DNA from: Halobacteriales archaeon QS_4_69_225
Lineage (GTDB): Archaea > Halobacteriota > Halobacteria > Halobacteriales > Haloarculaceae
Reading direction: 5' to 3'
Length of the DNA: 37,925 nt
Assembly (NCBI GenBank): GCA_003020965.1
Contig: PXRL01000023.1
Location: 1-37,925 of the forward strand
A program made the position numbers and the translations under genes. The notes below the pieces were generated by a model. The model did no database searches. It saw only the letters and a program-made list of their open reading frames with translations, and had not been told where the DNA came from. Each line of letters begins with the position of its first letter. The stretch's first letter is position 1. Shown in pieces: positions 25,883 to 33,567 of the stretch.

Positions 25883-26737
25883 TTAATTGCACTCGTCGAC
25901 GCTTTCAATATCGAACTGGTTATTAACCCAGACGGTGGTCCTAACGTAGGTTCTCGGGCTATCATCACAGCACGTATCGTCATCGTAATCGTTGGTTCCA
26001 TCGGTGTACTTCTGGTAATTGAAAGTCCACCGGGATGAGGCATTGACTCCGAACTCTCCCGTCTTCAAGGTATTGATGAAGATCTGGACACCCGCAGATT
26101 CGCACGGGTCGCTCGGGAAATCCGATTCGGAAGATCCAGCAGCGTTGATATCCCAGTAACACGTCTGTTGACTGTCGTCATTCTGCGTTTTTTCATAGTC
26201 AATCGGATCGCTATCGACAGAAGAAGCTACGATATAACCTATCACTAGCCCCGCACTGGCTGCTGCATAAACGCCGCCGGCGGCCGAGCCAGCGACGCCG
26301 CCGATGGTTACAAGCGTGTCCACTATACCACCGCCGTCAGACCCGTCATCATCGTCGGGCAACGGGTCATCGAATTTGTAATCGGTCTTGTCGCAGAATG
26401 TGCCATGGTAGACCTGGAATTCGACCGAACCCGGATACGCCTTGGTGTCGTCGCAGGCCGTCAACGACTCCGGAACGTCAACAAAGTGGCTGAGAACATC
26501 CAGGAACCTCCCATCGTATATCTTGTTCTCGTCATCGTCGTTCTCGCCGTCGTCGTTGTACCCATAGCATCCCTCCATCAAGTTCGAGACGGTGGCCAAC
26601 TTCCAATAGCTCTCGGCGGATTCATCATCGTTGCAGTCCGGGTCCGATTCCCAGGACATGCTTTCCTCTATTACCGTTTCCGCCAGGGCATCGGTCTTGT
26701 CCTCCGAATCGTGATCATCGTCCTCGCAGTCACTCAT
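25883..26737 (-). CDS. Cysteine-rich acidic protein with glycine-zipper helix, unknown
   Basis: 284 residues. Very acidic (long Asp/Glu runs at 4-20, near 60-72 and 125-135), with ten cysteines spread through the protein, ending in a CC pair and a C-terminal CN. The single hydrophobic stretch, near 140-172, is rich in Gly/Ala (GGVAGSAAGGVYAAASAGL), a glycine-zipper type helix. No signal peptide. Its ATG overlaps the TGA of the upstream gene (ATGA), so it should be translated together with that Tat-exported protein. No family recognised. Codon and base use is markedly AT-richer than flanking genes, suggesting horizontal transfer. Confidence 0.65.
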   Translation of the reverse strand: MSDCEDDDHDSEDKTDALAETVIEESMSWESDPDCNDDESAESYWKLATVSNLMEGCYGYNDDGENDDDENKIYDGRFLDVLSHFVDVPESLTACDDTKAYPGSVEFQVYHGTFCDKTDYKFDDPLPDDDDGSDGGGIVDTLVTIGGVAGSAAGGVYAAASAGLVIGYIVASSVDSDPIDYEKTQNDDSQQTCYWDINAAGSSESDFPSDPCESAGVQIFINTLKTGEFGVNASSRWTFNYQKYTDGTNDYDDDTCCDDSPRTYVRTTVWVNNQFDIESVDECN

Positions 26738-27363
26738 GTATCGTCACCTCCATTGCGTCGGTCTTCGATGTAGGCTGCGGCGGACGTGTTCTGTGGAACC
26801 CCGGTATCGGGGACTGGAGGAATGCCATCGTATCCAGGGGGTGATACGCCTTTGCCCTCGTTCTGCAGGCCGCCCTTGATTTCTTCCGCAGTCGCCCCCG
26901 TACCGACCGCCCCTAAGGTGAACCCGAGTTTGGCGTAGTCGCTTCCGGACCGCGTGAGGTATCCAGCTAACCCATCGCCACGGTCATTCAATTCAATTTC
27001 CAGCGCTCGGCCGTCGGACACGTGTTCGGGTCGTCGGCTCTGGAACCAGTAAACGGGCCAACCGTTCTCCAGCTTGTTAGGCTCCAGCGGGTCGCTACCG
27101 CTCGATAGGTCGCTGCTACTCAGCGGTATAGTGAACCCGCCGATTTCGAGGTTCCCCTGTATCCCCTCCGATGAACGGGTCACCGTCCCCTCACATGACC
27201 CCTGAGTGGCGTGTGTCAGGGTGTCGTAGGAGACGCCGACGAAGGACTGTTCCATGCTGGATGCCTCGGCGTTCGCCATACTGACGCCGAACAACCCGAT
27301 GCTAGCAGTCGCACCAGCAGATTTTAGCAAGTTCCGTCGCCTCAGACTCTCTTTTCTTGGCAT
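26734..27363 (-). CDS. Tat-exported protein of unknown function
   Basis: 209 residues from the ATG at 27363. A strong twin-arginine signal, RRRNLLKSAGATASIGLFG, ends in ANA, a signal-peptidase-like site, so it is secreted and not lipid-anchored. The mature part starts EASSMEQSFVGVSYDTLTH and contains ALEIELNDRGDGLAGYL and a Pro/Gly-rich C-terminal third. It has only one mature cysteine. No family recognised. It is the first gene of a two-gene overlapping operon in an AT-richer island. A TATA-like aaaatttta near 27392-27402 is about 33 nt upstream. Confidence 0.68.
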   Translation of the reverse strand: MPRKESLRRRNLLKSAGATASIGLFGVSMANAEASSMEQSFVGVSYDTLTHATQGSCEGTVTRSSEGIQGNLEIGGFTIPLSSSDLSSGSDPLEPNKLENGWPVYWFQSRRPEHVSDGRALEIELNDRGDGLAGYLTRSGSDYAKLGFTLGAVGTGATAEEIKGGLQNEGKGVSPPGYDGIPPVPDTGVPQNTSAAAYIEDRRNGGDDT

Positions 27364-27642
27364 GCAAACACAAACCATAATACATCCACTAAAATTTTAC
27401 TGTGCCGTTCGTAGTTCGATTTTACAATATATTAACGAGGAGTCTCCGTATTCAATAATTGTAAATAGCGGATACCTCAACAGTACCCTTCGATTAGTGG
27501 ACGGCCCGGAGCACTGCTCACTGGTCAGTGGTGGCAATATACGATCGCCGTCCGAAGTCCAATCGTGGTCGAGTAGCCCGAAATGCCTGTCCACGAACGC
27601 CGAACCGACGGCCATTTGAGCCGGGCGATCCGACCGTCGTGC
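27364..27642. other. Divergent AT-rich intergenic region
   Basis: This holds the promoter of the minus-strand secreted pair (27392-27402) and, for the plus gene at 27643, a TATA-like ccatttgag (27612-27620). Two palindromes lie together: gagcactgctc near 27509-27519 and cactggtcagtg at 27519-27530. They could be operators. Open frames across it are not convincing as genes. Confidence 0.4.
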
Positions 27643-28059
27643 ATGGGAGCGGACCGACCCGAGGCGACGGCGCCCGACCGCCGCGACAAGACGAGCCCGT
27701 GGCCCGTGGTCGTCGTGCTCGGCATCGTCCTCAGCGAGGTGGGGATTCTGTTCAACCTCTATCCGGTGTCGGTGACGGGGCTGCTGCTGTTCACCGGCAG
27801 CGTCGCCGGCATCGTCACCGAGGCCGGCTACGCGGTCCGGCCGTGGCGGCTGCTCGTGGGGCTCGGCGCCGCCTTCGTCGTCGTCGGGCTATTGATCGTC
27901 GGCTCGCAGGTCGACGGCGGCCTCGCGTCGTATCTCGACGCCGCCGCCCGCGACGACGGCATCGTCCAGCGGGGCTACACGGTCGCCGCCGCGGGTGCCA
28001 TCGCCGCGCTGGTCGGCATTGTCGGGTCACGGACGGTGGACCGGGTAGTGTTCAGATAA
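27643..28059 (+). CDS. Small membrane protein upstream of cytochrome oxidase genes
   Basis: 138 residues from the ATG at 27643. The N-terminal soluble head is followed by four hydrophobic helices, with VLSEVGILFNLYPVSVTG, FTGSVAGIVTEAGYAVRPW and VAAAGAIAALVGIVGSR. It resembles the DUF7541 proteins that accompany cytochrome oxidase genes in haloarchaea (from memory). A role in assembly or regulation of the oxidase is only inferred from context. Its last codons and stop (TTC AGA TAA) lie inside the left arm of a 191-bp inverted-repeat element. Confidence 0.68.
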   Translation: MGADRPEATAPDRRDKTSPWPVVVVLGIVLSEVGILFNLYPVSVTGLLLFTGSVAGIVTEAGYAVRPWRLLVGLGAAFVVVGLLIVGSQVDGGLASYLDAAARDDGIVQRGYTVAAAGAIAALVGIVGSRTVDRVVFR

Positions 28060-28240
28060 GAGACCGAGAGAAAGCCCTCGGCGCTTTCGACTCCCGCGAC
28101 TCGCTGCGCGCTTCGGGCGCGTTGCGCCCTGCAGTGCTTGCGTCGTCGGGGTTCGTCGAGAGCGCCTCGCCCTTTCAGTCCGCCAGGAGTCAGTTGACCG
28201 GCCGGCAGAAACTGGCTTGTCAATCGGTTCTTATCTGAAC
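28050..28240. mobile_element. MITE-like element with 17-bp terminal inverted repeats
   Basis: Left end gttcagataagagaccga (28050-28067) and right end tcggttcttatctgaac (28224-28240) are inverse complements except for one extra base. Inside, 28070-28090 (gaaagccctcggcgctttcga) mirrors 28152-28175 imperfectly. gggcgcgttgcgccc (28118-28132) is a perfect 6-bp hairpin. No target duplication is obvious and no transposase is encoded. The outer ends contain TTATC on the outward strand, so they could act as outward promoters. I have the impression that sequences like the gaaagccc...ctttcagtcc core recur in haloarchaeal genomes; this needs a search. Confidence 0.55.
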
Positions 28241-28295
28241 ACCGCCGCGGACCGCTAGCGCAACGCCTTTGTGTGGCTGCCCGAACGATCGGACG

Positions 28296-28619
28296 ATGAG
28301 CGATCGCATCTTCGACCGCGAGACGCTCCTCGACCTGACGGTGAACGTCATCCCGCTCGGGATACTGGTGTTCTTCGTCGGGGCGTACGCGTTCATCGGC
28401 TCGTTCCCGGACGACCCGGTGATCGTCCTCATCCAGATGTCGATCATCGTCCTGACCGGCGTCGCGCTGTCGGTGCTGACGTACTTCTCCGGGAAGGCCA
28501 TCTCCGGCGCGGAAAACGAGATGGACGACTACATCCCGGCCGGCTACTCCGAGGCCGACGCCGAGGTGGCGGGCGTCCCCAGCGAACCCGAGTCCGACGC
28601 CTCCGACGGCGCGGAGTGA
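28296..28619 (+). CDS. Small membrane protein next to coxA (DUF6684-like)
   Basis: 107 residues. It begins MSDRIFDRETLLDLTVNVIP, with two hydrophobic helices (about 19-41 and 47-67), then an acidic cytoplasmic tail. It resembles DUF6684 proteins encoded beside subunit I of haloarchaeal cytochrome oxidases (from memory). Separated from coxA by 85 nt and likely part of the same functional unit. Biochemical role unknown. Confidence 0.7.
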   Translation: MSDRIFDRETLLDLTVNVIPLGILVFFVGAYAFIGSFPDDPVIVLIQMSIIVLTGVALSVLTYFSGKAISGAENEMDDYIPAGYSEADAEVAGVPSEPESDASDGAE

Positions 28620-28704
28620 CCGGTCGGCTCGGGCCGTTCCCGGCGATGGCACCGACATAGCATAACCTTTCTTTACCCGCGGTTCGTGGTCTCGATTATA
28701 CACG

Positions 28705-30576
28705 ATGGCTGCAGAACAGCTCGCGCTGACCGTTCTCATGGGGGCTCTACTGGTCGGCATCGGCGCGTTCTTGGCCCGCACGGAGAACTGGCGCGCGTAC
28801 GCTCCGCTCGCGGGCGATCCTGCGGCCACGGGCGGGAGTCACGAACACGAACAGGGCCATGGCCACAAGCCGTCGGGTATCATCCGGTGGTTGACGACCG
28901 TCGATCACAAGGACATCGGCGTTCTCTACGGAACCTACGGCGTCATCGCGTTCCTGTGGGGCGGCGTCGCGGTGCTGCTGATGCGGCTGGAGCTGACGAC
29001 CCCGACCTCGACGCTCATCGAACCGTCGCTGTACAACGCGCTGCTGACCAGCCACGGGATCACGATGCTGTTTCTCTTCGGGACGCCCATCATCGCGGCG
29101 TTCGCCAACTACTTCGTGCCGCTACTGATCGGCGCCGACGACATGGCCTTTCCCCGGATCAACGCCATCGCCTTCTGGCTGCTGCCGCCGGGGGCGCTGC
29201 TCATCTGGGCCGGCTTCTTCACCATCCCGCTGCCGGTCGACATCGGCCCCGCCCAGACCTCCTGGACGATGTACGCCCCGCTGTCGGCCCAGCAGCCCAA
29301 CCCCGGCGTCGACCTGATGATGCTCGGACTGCATCTCACCGGCGTCTCGGCGACGATGGGCGCCATCAACTTCATCGCGACCATCTTCACCGAGCGCGGC
29401 GAGAACGTCACCTGGGCCAACCTCGACATCTTCTCCTGGACCGTCCTCACCCAGTCGGGGCTCATCCTCTTTTCGTTCCCGCTGCTCGGCAGTGCGCTCA
29501 TCATGCTACTCCTCGACCGGAACTTCGGGACGACGTTCTTCGCCGTCGAGGGCGGCGGTCCCATCCTGTGGCAACACCTCTTCTGGTTCTTCGGCCATCC
29601 GGAGGTGTACATCCTCGTGCTGCCGATGATGGGGCTGGTGTCGTGGATCCTCCCGAAGTTCGCCGGCCGGAAGCTGTTCGGCTTCAAGTTCGTCGTCTAC
29701 TCGACGCTGGCCATCGGGGTGCTGTCGTTCGGCGTCTGGGCCCACCACATGTTCGGCAGCGGGATGGACCCCCGCATCCGGGCGTCGTTCATGGCGACGT
29801 CGCTGGCCATCGCCATTCCGTCGGCCGTCAAGACGTTCAACTGGATCACGACGCTGTGGAACGGCCGCATCCGACTGACCGCGCCGATGCTGTTCTGCAT
29901 CGGCTTCGTCTCCAACTTCGTGCTCGGCGGCATCACCGGCGTCTTCCTCGCGGCCATCCCGGTCAACCTCGTCCTCCACGAGACATACTACGTGGTCGGG
30001 CACTTCCACTACATCGTCATGGGGATGATCGCCTTCGCCGGCTTCGGTGCCATCTACTACTGGTTCCCCATCGTCACCGGGAAGATGTACCAGAAGACGC
30101 TCGCGAAGTGGCACTTCTGGCTGTCGATGATCGGCGTCAACATCACGTTCTTCTCGATGCTACTGATGGGCTATCTCGGGATGCCGCGGCGGTACGCCAC
30201 CTACGACTTCAACCCGGCGCTGGCGCCGCTGGCCTCCGTCGAGCTGCTCCACCAGGTGACCACCTTCGGGGCGTTCCTCATCGGGCTGGGAACGCTCGTC
30301 TGGCTGTGGAACATCGTCCAGTCGTGGGCCGAGGGCCCGGAGATCACCGACCCCGACCCGTGGAACACGAAGCGGGACGGCCTCCACGGCCGCGAGTTCG
30401 CGTGGTTCGAGGAGCAGCTGGCCGCCGACGGCAAGCTTGCGACCACCGACGGCGGCGAGGCGAGCGATGCGAGCCGAGGCTCGTCGGAGCTACGGTCCGA
30501 CGGTGGTGAGGCCGACGAGGAGCAGCTCGCCACCGACGGGGACGCGGAGGAACAGGCACAGCCCACCGACGACTGA
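28705..30576 (+). CDS. coxA: Heme-copper (aa3-type) cytochrome oxidase subunit I
   Basis: 623 residues, the catalytic subunit of terminal oxygen reductase in the cytoplasmic membrane. Metal ligands are in place: His117 and His435 (low-spin heme), His433 (high-spin heme), and His298, His347 and His348 (CuB). The GHPEVY motif (297-302) carries the cross-linking Tyr302 and the proton-channel Glu300 of type A oxidases. About 12 helices, plus an N-terminal His/Glu-rich loop (SHEHEQGHGHK). The C-terminal tail of about 55 residues is acidic and low-complexity. No subunit II or III gene lies in the window, so partners are encoded elsewhere. TATA-like cttta near 28672 is 32 nt upstream. Confidence 0.92.
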   Translation: MAAEQLALTVLMGALLVGIGAFLARTENWRAYAPLAGDPAATGGSHEHEQGHGHKPSGIIRWLTTVDHKDIGVLYGTYGVIAFLWGGVAVLLMRLELTTPTSTLIEPSLYNALLTSHGITMLFLFGTPIIAAFANYFVPLLIGADDMAFPRINAIAFWLLPPGALLIWAGFFTIPLPVDIGPAQTSWTMYAPLSAQQPNPGVDLMMLGLHLTGVSATMGAINFIATIFTERGENVTWANLDIFSWTVLTQSGLILFSFPLLGSALIMLLLDRNFGTTFFAVEGGGPILWQHLFWFFGHPEVYILVLPMMGLVSWILPKFAGRKLFGFKFVVYSTLAIGVLSFGVWAHHMFGSGMDPRIRASFMATSLAIAIPSAVKTFNWITTLWNGRIRLTAPMLFCIGFVSNFVLGGITGVFLAAIPVNLVLHETYYVVGHFHYIVMGMIAFAGFGAIYYWFPIVTGKMYQKTLAKWHFWLSMIGVNITFFSMLLMGYLGMPRRYATYDFNPALAPLASVELLHQVTTFGAFLIGLGTLVWLWNIVQSWAEGPEITDPDPWNTKRDGLHGREFAWFEEQLAADGKLATTDGGEASDASRGSSELRSDGGEADEEQLATDGDAEEQAQPTDD

Positions 30577-30604
30577 CGCGGCCGTCGTTTTTGGGTTTCG
30601 CGGA

Positions 30605-30766
30605 CTACTGTTCGGCGACGGTCTCGACGCAGCTGGGAGCATTCCGCTCGATGAATGCGACGACGGCCTCGGTCCCCTGAGAGCCGTCGGCCGTCGTCGC
30701 GATCGCCTCGCCGTCGGCGAAGCGGACGAGCGTCGGCACCGACTCTGTCGACGGAATCGTCGGCAT
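30605..30766 (-). pseudogene. Possible thioredoxin-fold C-terminal fragment
   Basis: 53 residues from the ATG at 30766: MPTIPSTESVPTLVRFADGE and then a helix EAVVAFIERNAP. VPTLVRFADGE resembles the cis-proline and beta-hairpin half of thioredoxins. No CxxC active site is found; the upstream sequence is Arg/Gly-rich in this frame. Either a truncated, decayed thioredoxin-like gene or a chance open frame antisense to the gap between coxA and psmA. Confidence 0.3.
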
Positions 30767-30908
30767 CCCGTCTCGACGGAGTCGGCGGCCGGCTTCGCCG
30801 CTACCCGGATGGTGTATCCTTCCGACGCCGCGGACGACGACGCGTCGGGTGCCCGCTCGGGCGGGGCCGCGCGCGTCGACAACGTCAACAGGAGGCAACG
30901 CTGGCCAG

Positions 30909-30927
30909 TTATAAGCAACGTATATAC
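30909..30927 (+). promoter_or_regulatory. Promoter region of psmA-psmB
   Basis: ttataa (30909-30914) and gtatatac (30920-30927) are TATA-like. The start codon is at 30973, so the transcript would have a leader of roughly 20-35 nt. Confidence 0.45.
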
Positions 30928-30972
30928 GCGGGGCTTCTAACGTCGCGTGAAGGCCACCGGGGCCACCATACC

Positions 30973-31707
30973 ATGCAAGGACAATCACAACAGCAGGCGT
31001 ACGACCGCGGGATCACGATCTTCTCGCCGGACGGACGTCTCTACCAGGTCGAGTACGCCCGCGAGGCCGTCGCGCGCGGCACCGCGAGCGTCGGCGTTCG
31101 GACGCCCGACGGCGTCGTGCTGGGTGCCGTCCGGCGGGTCCGGTCGCCGCTGATGGAGCGGGACAGCGTCGAGAAGCTGCACAAGGCCGACGACCACGTC
31201 GGCATCGCCAGCGCGGGCCACGTCGCCGACGCGCGGAAGCTCATCGACTTCGCCCGCCGGCGGGCCCAGACCGAGGAGGTACGGTACGGCGAGGCGGTCG
31301 ACGTCGAGACGCTGACGAAGGCCGTCACCGACAACATCCAGCAGTACACCCAGACCGGCGGCGCCCGGCCGTTCGGCGTCGCGCTGCTGGTCGGCGGCGT
31401 CGACGACGGCGAGCCGCGGCTCTTCGAGACCGACCCCTCGGGGACGCCGTACGAGTGGCAGGCGACGGCCGTCGGCGGCGACCGCGAGGCCATCCAGGAC
31501 GTCCTCGAGGAGGGCTACCGCGAGGAGATGGACCTCGACGCCGGCATCGACCTCGCCCTGGAGGGACTCGGGGTGACGAACGACGACCTCTCGGCGGAGG
31601 GCGTCGAGCTGGCGACGATCGACGTCGAGTCCGAGCGGTTCGAACGGGTCGAGGAGGACGTCATCGCCTCCCACCTCGCGGACCTCGAAGGCGACGAGGA
31701 TGCGTGA
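30973..31707 (+). CDS. psmA: 20S proteasome alpha subunit
   Basis: 244 residues. It forms the outer gate rings of the archaeal proteasome. The N-terminal gate is MQGQSQQQAYDRGITIF, with the conserved DGRLYQVEYA and AREAV. GQSQQQAYDRG matches the N-terminus of Haloferax alpha1 closely. The lysine that anchors HbYX tails of PAN-type ATPases is present as Lys68 in SVEKLHK. RPFGVALLVGG and DPSGTPYEW are family blocks. The start is chosen over the long upstream frame because of the family N-terminus. Overlaps psmB by eight bases. Confidence 0.95.
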   Translation: MQGQSQQQAYDRGITIFSPDGRLYQVEYAREAVARGTASVGVRTPDGVVLGAVRRVRSPLMERDSVEKLHKADDHVGIASAGHVADARKLIDFARRRAQTEEVRYGEAVDVETLTKAVTDNIQQYTQTGGARPFGVALLVGGVDDGEPRLFETDPSGTPYEWQATAVGGDREAIQDVLEEGYREEMDLDAGIDLALEGLGVTNDDLSAEGVELATIDVESERFERVEEDVIASHLADLEGDEDA

Positions 31708-32404
31708 CCCCGACCCCACCGACCCCGGCCTGACGCCGCGGGAGTCGCCGTACGAGCCCGAGGTCGGCGGCTTTCGGGACGTCGAGTCGCCCGACGATTC
31801 GGTGCTGAAGACCGGGACGACGACGGTCGGCATCGCGACGGAAGGCGGCGTCGCGGTCGCGACTGACATGCGGGCGTCGCTGGGCGGGCGGTTCGTCGCC
31901 AACAAGGGCGTCCAGAAGGTCGAGCAGATCCACCCGACAGCGGCGCTGACGCTCGTCGGCTCCGTCGGCGGCGCCCAGTCGTTCATCCGGACGCTGCGGG
32001 CGGAGGCGTCGCTGTACGAGACCCGCCGCGGGGAGCCGATGGACATCGAGGCGCTGGCGACGCTGGCGGGCAACTTCGCCCGCGGCGGGCCGTTCCGGGC
32101 CATCCGGCCCATCCTCGGCGGCGTCGACGACGACGGCTCCCACGTCTTCTCGCTGGACCCCGCCGGCGGCGTGATGGCCGACGACTACACCGTCACCGGC
32201 AGCGGCACGCAGATCGCCACCGGCGTCCTCGAAACCGAGTACGAGCCGGGGCTGTCGACCGACGCCGCTGCCTCCCTCGGCGCCCGGGCCGTCGAGGCCG
32301 CCGCCGAGCGGGACACCGGCTCCGGCAACGGCGTCTACCTCGCGACCGTCACCGGAGAGGGCGTCGACATCCGCGGCCACACGGACTTCGACGAGGCGAC
32401 GTAG
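31700..32404 (+). CDS. psmB: 20S proteasome beta subunit
   Basis: 234 residues, including a 39-residue propeptide removed at SVLKTG|TTTVGI, leaving Thr40 as the catalytic N-terminal nucleophile. Asp17 (mature numbering) is in ATDMRAS. The lysine equivalent to Lys33 falls at mature position 34 (QKVEQIHP) because of one extra residue in the GGRFVANKG loop compared with Haloferax. GSVGGAQSF and SGSGTQIATGVLE are further family blocks. The start overlaps the psmA stop by eight bases, so the two subunits are co-translated. Confidence 0.94.
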   Translation: MRDPDPTDPGLTPRESPYEPEVGGFRDVESPDDSVLKTGTTTVGIATEGGVAVATDMRASLGGRFVANKGVQKVEQIHPTAALTLVGSVGGAQSFIRTLRAEASLYETRRGEPMDIEALATLAGNFARGGPFRAIRPILGGVDDDGSHVFSLDPAGGVMADDYTVTGSGTQIATGVLETEYEPGLSTDAAASLGARAVEAAAERDTGSGNGVYLATVTGEGVDIRGHTDFDEAT

Positions 32405-32467
32405 CCGCCGTCGTGTGGGCGGCGCGACACCTGTTGGCCGTCCCGGGCGACCCGCCTGCGCCTCGGC

Positions 32468-32501
32468 CCGTCCGCGTGCCGTGATCAACCGCCGCGGACG
32501 G
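32468..32501 (+). terminator. Hairpin after psmB
   Basis: ccgtccgcg (32468-32476) pairs perfectly with cgcggacgg (32493-32501), 9 bp with a 16-nt loop, 64 bases after the psmB stop. There is no T run, so it may be a terminator, an mRNA 3'-end structure or a chance palindrome. Confidence 0.35.
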
Positions 32502-32578
32502 ACGGCGATAGAGACATGATTGCATAGCACCGACGCCAGCCCAAACGGGGACACGGCGGAGGGTATCTCGAGCGGCTC

Positions 32579-33241
32579 GTGCTGATACTACTCGTCTGCG
32601 CCGCGTTCGCCGCCGGCAGCGGACCGCCGGCGCGAGCTACGGCGCCGGCGAGGCGAACTACACCGCCGAGGTGCTCGGCGACCCGAGTCCGGCCGCGACG
32701 GAGGTCCGCTACGGCCTGCGGGTCGTCGGCCGGTCGGGCGTCGGCTTCGAGACGTTAACGCGGACCAGCGCGACCTACGAGGCCGAAAGTCGAGCCCGGT
32801 GTGACGCCACCGGCGGCGGGACCTTCGGCGTCGACCGCGGAGCGACGCGCGGCGGCGACGAGATCGACGAGATTCTGCAGAACAACATCAACTCCGTCTC
32901 CGGCGGCGAGAACGGCGCCTCGACGTACCTGGACGACGGCGACGGGGTGGTGTCGGTGACCGGCGTATCGACGATTCCGACGGGCCGGGCTGGTACCAGG
33001 TCACCGGTACGACGGGCGGCGTCACCGCCGACGGCGAGGAGGCCATCTTCCGGAGCGTCTCTCCTACTTCTGCACCTGCGACTGCGAGGACGAGACCGTT
33101 TACAGTTCGGCCCACCGGGGCCGGGGCAATGGGTTCGGTCTTCCCGCGGCGCTGGCGGGGCTGCTGGTCGCGGCGTTCGCGGTCGTCGGGCGGCGGTGGT
33201 CGTCTCCGCTCGGGGTGGCAAACCGGCACACGGAAAGATGA
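32579..33241 (+). pseudogene. Frameshifted surface-protein gene with C-terminal anchor
   Basis: Coding segments continue across frames. (1) GTG at 32579 gives a signal-peptide-like VLILLVCAAFAAGSG. (2) A shifted frame from about 32632 gives ASYGAGEANYTAEVLGDP, then FGVDRGATRGGDEIDEIL and STYLDDGDGVVSVTG. (3) Another shift near 32985 gives PGWYQVTGTTGGVTADGEEA. (4) A last shift near 33060 gives SYFCTCDCEDETVYSSAH and the helix GLPAALAGLLVAAFAVVGRR, ending with TGA at 33239-33241. Each piece reads like one haloarchaeal secreted protein with a C-terminal membrane helix (PGF-CTERM-like layout). At least three frameshifts make it a pseudogene unless the sequence has errors. Confidence 0.7.
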
Positions 33242-33250
33242 AGCGCAATC

Positions 33251-33258
33251 ATTATACG
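33251..33258 (+). promoter_or_regulatory. TATA box for tRNA-Glu
   Basis: attatacg is centred about 28 nt before the tRNA 5' end, standard for an archaeal tRNA promoter. Confidence 0.65.
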
Positions 33259-33282
33259 TTTCTTCCCGATACGTTCTGATGC

Positions 33283-33357
33283 GCTCCGTTGGTGTAGTCC
33301 GGCCAATCATCTTGCCCTCTCACGGCAAGGACCAGGGTTCGAATCCCTGACGGAGCA
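33283..33357 (+). tRNA. tRNA-Glu (anticodon CTC)
   Basis: 75 nt forming a full cloverleaf. The acceptor stem gctccgt/acggagc (33283-33289/33350-33356) has discriminator A (33357). The anticodon stem ttgcc/ggcaa (33312-33316/33324-33328) has loop ctctcac and anticodon CTC at 33319-33321. The T-arm is caggg/ccctg with loop ttcgaat. No CCA is encoded. It reads GAG codons, the major Glu codon of this high-GC genome. Two more copies of its 3' end follow. Confidence 0.95.
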
Positions 33358-33398
33358 CTTCTCAAGCGAACATCGTGAGCGCGAGAAGCGCACACAGA

Positions 33399-33456
33399 AG
33401 GGATTCGAATCACGCGAGACGAACGTAAGTGAGTCTCGCACCGGGTTCGAATCCCT
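33399..33456 (+). repeat. Long hairpin built on inverted T-arm, unit 1
   Basis: agggattcgaa (33399-33409) is the inverse of the T-arm of copy 2, and gcgagac (33414-33420) pairs with gtctcgc (33433-33439). The whole left arm 33399-33420 folds on 33433-33456 with a few mismatches and a 12-nt loop. Confidence 0.8.
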
Positions 33457-33508
33457 GACGGAGCACTCTTCTGAACGAGCGCAGCGAGTGAAGCTGGAAG
33501 CGCAGGGG

Positions 33509-33567
33509 AGGGATTCGAAGCACGGAAATCCGAGCGGAGCGAGGATTTGCATCGGGTTCGAATCCCT
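33509..33567 (+). repeat. Long hairpin built on inverted T-arm, unit 2
   Basis: agggattcgaa (33509-33519) is the inverse of the T-arm of copy 3. aaatcc (33526-33531) pairs with ggattt (33543-33548) around a gagcggagcga loop. Same design as unit 1 but with an unrelated inner stem sequence. Confidence 0.8.

Noticed and set aside
27397..27615. A 72-residue minus-strand frame in the divergent intergenic region
   Set aside because: It starts across palindromes and promoter-like AT tracts and shows no recognisable protein features.
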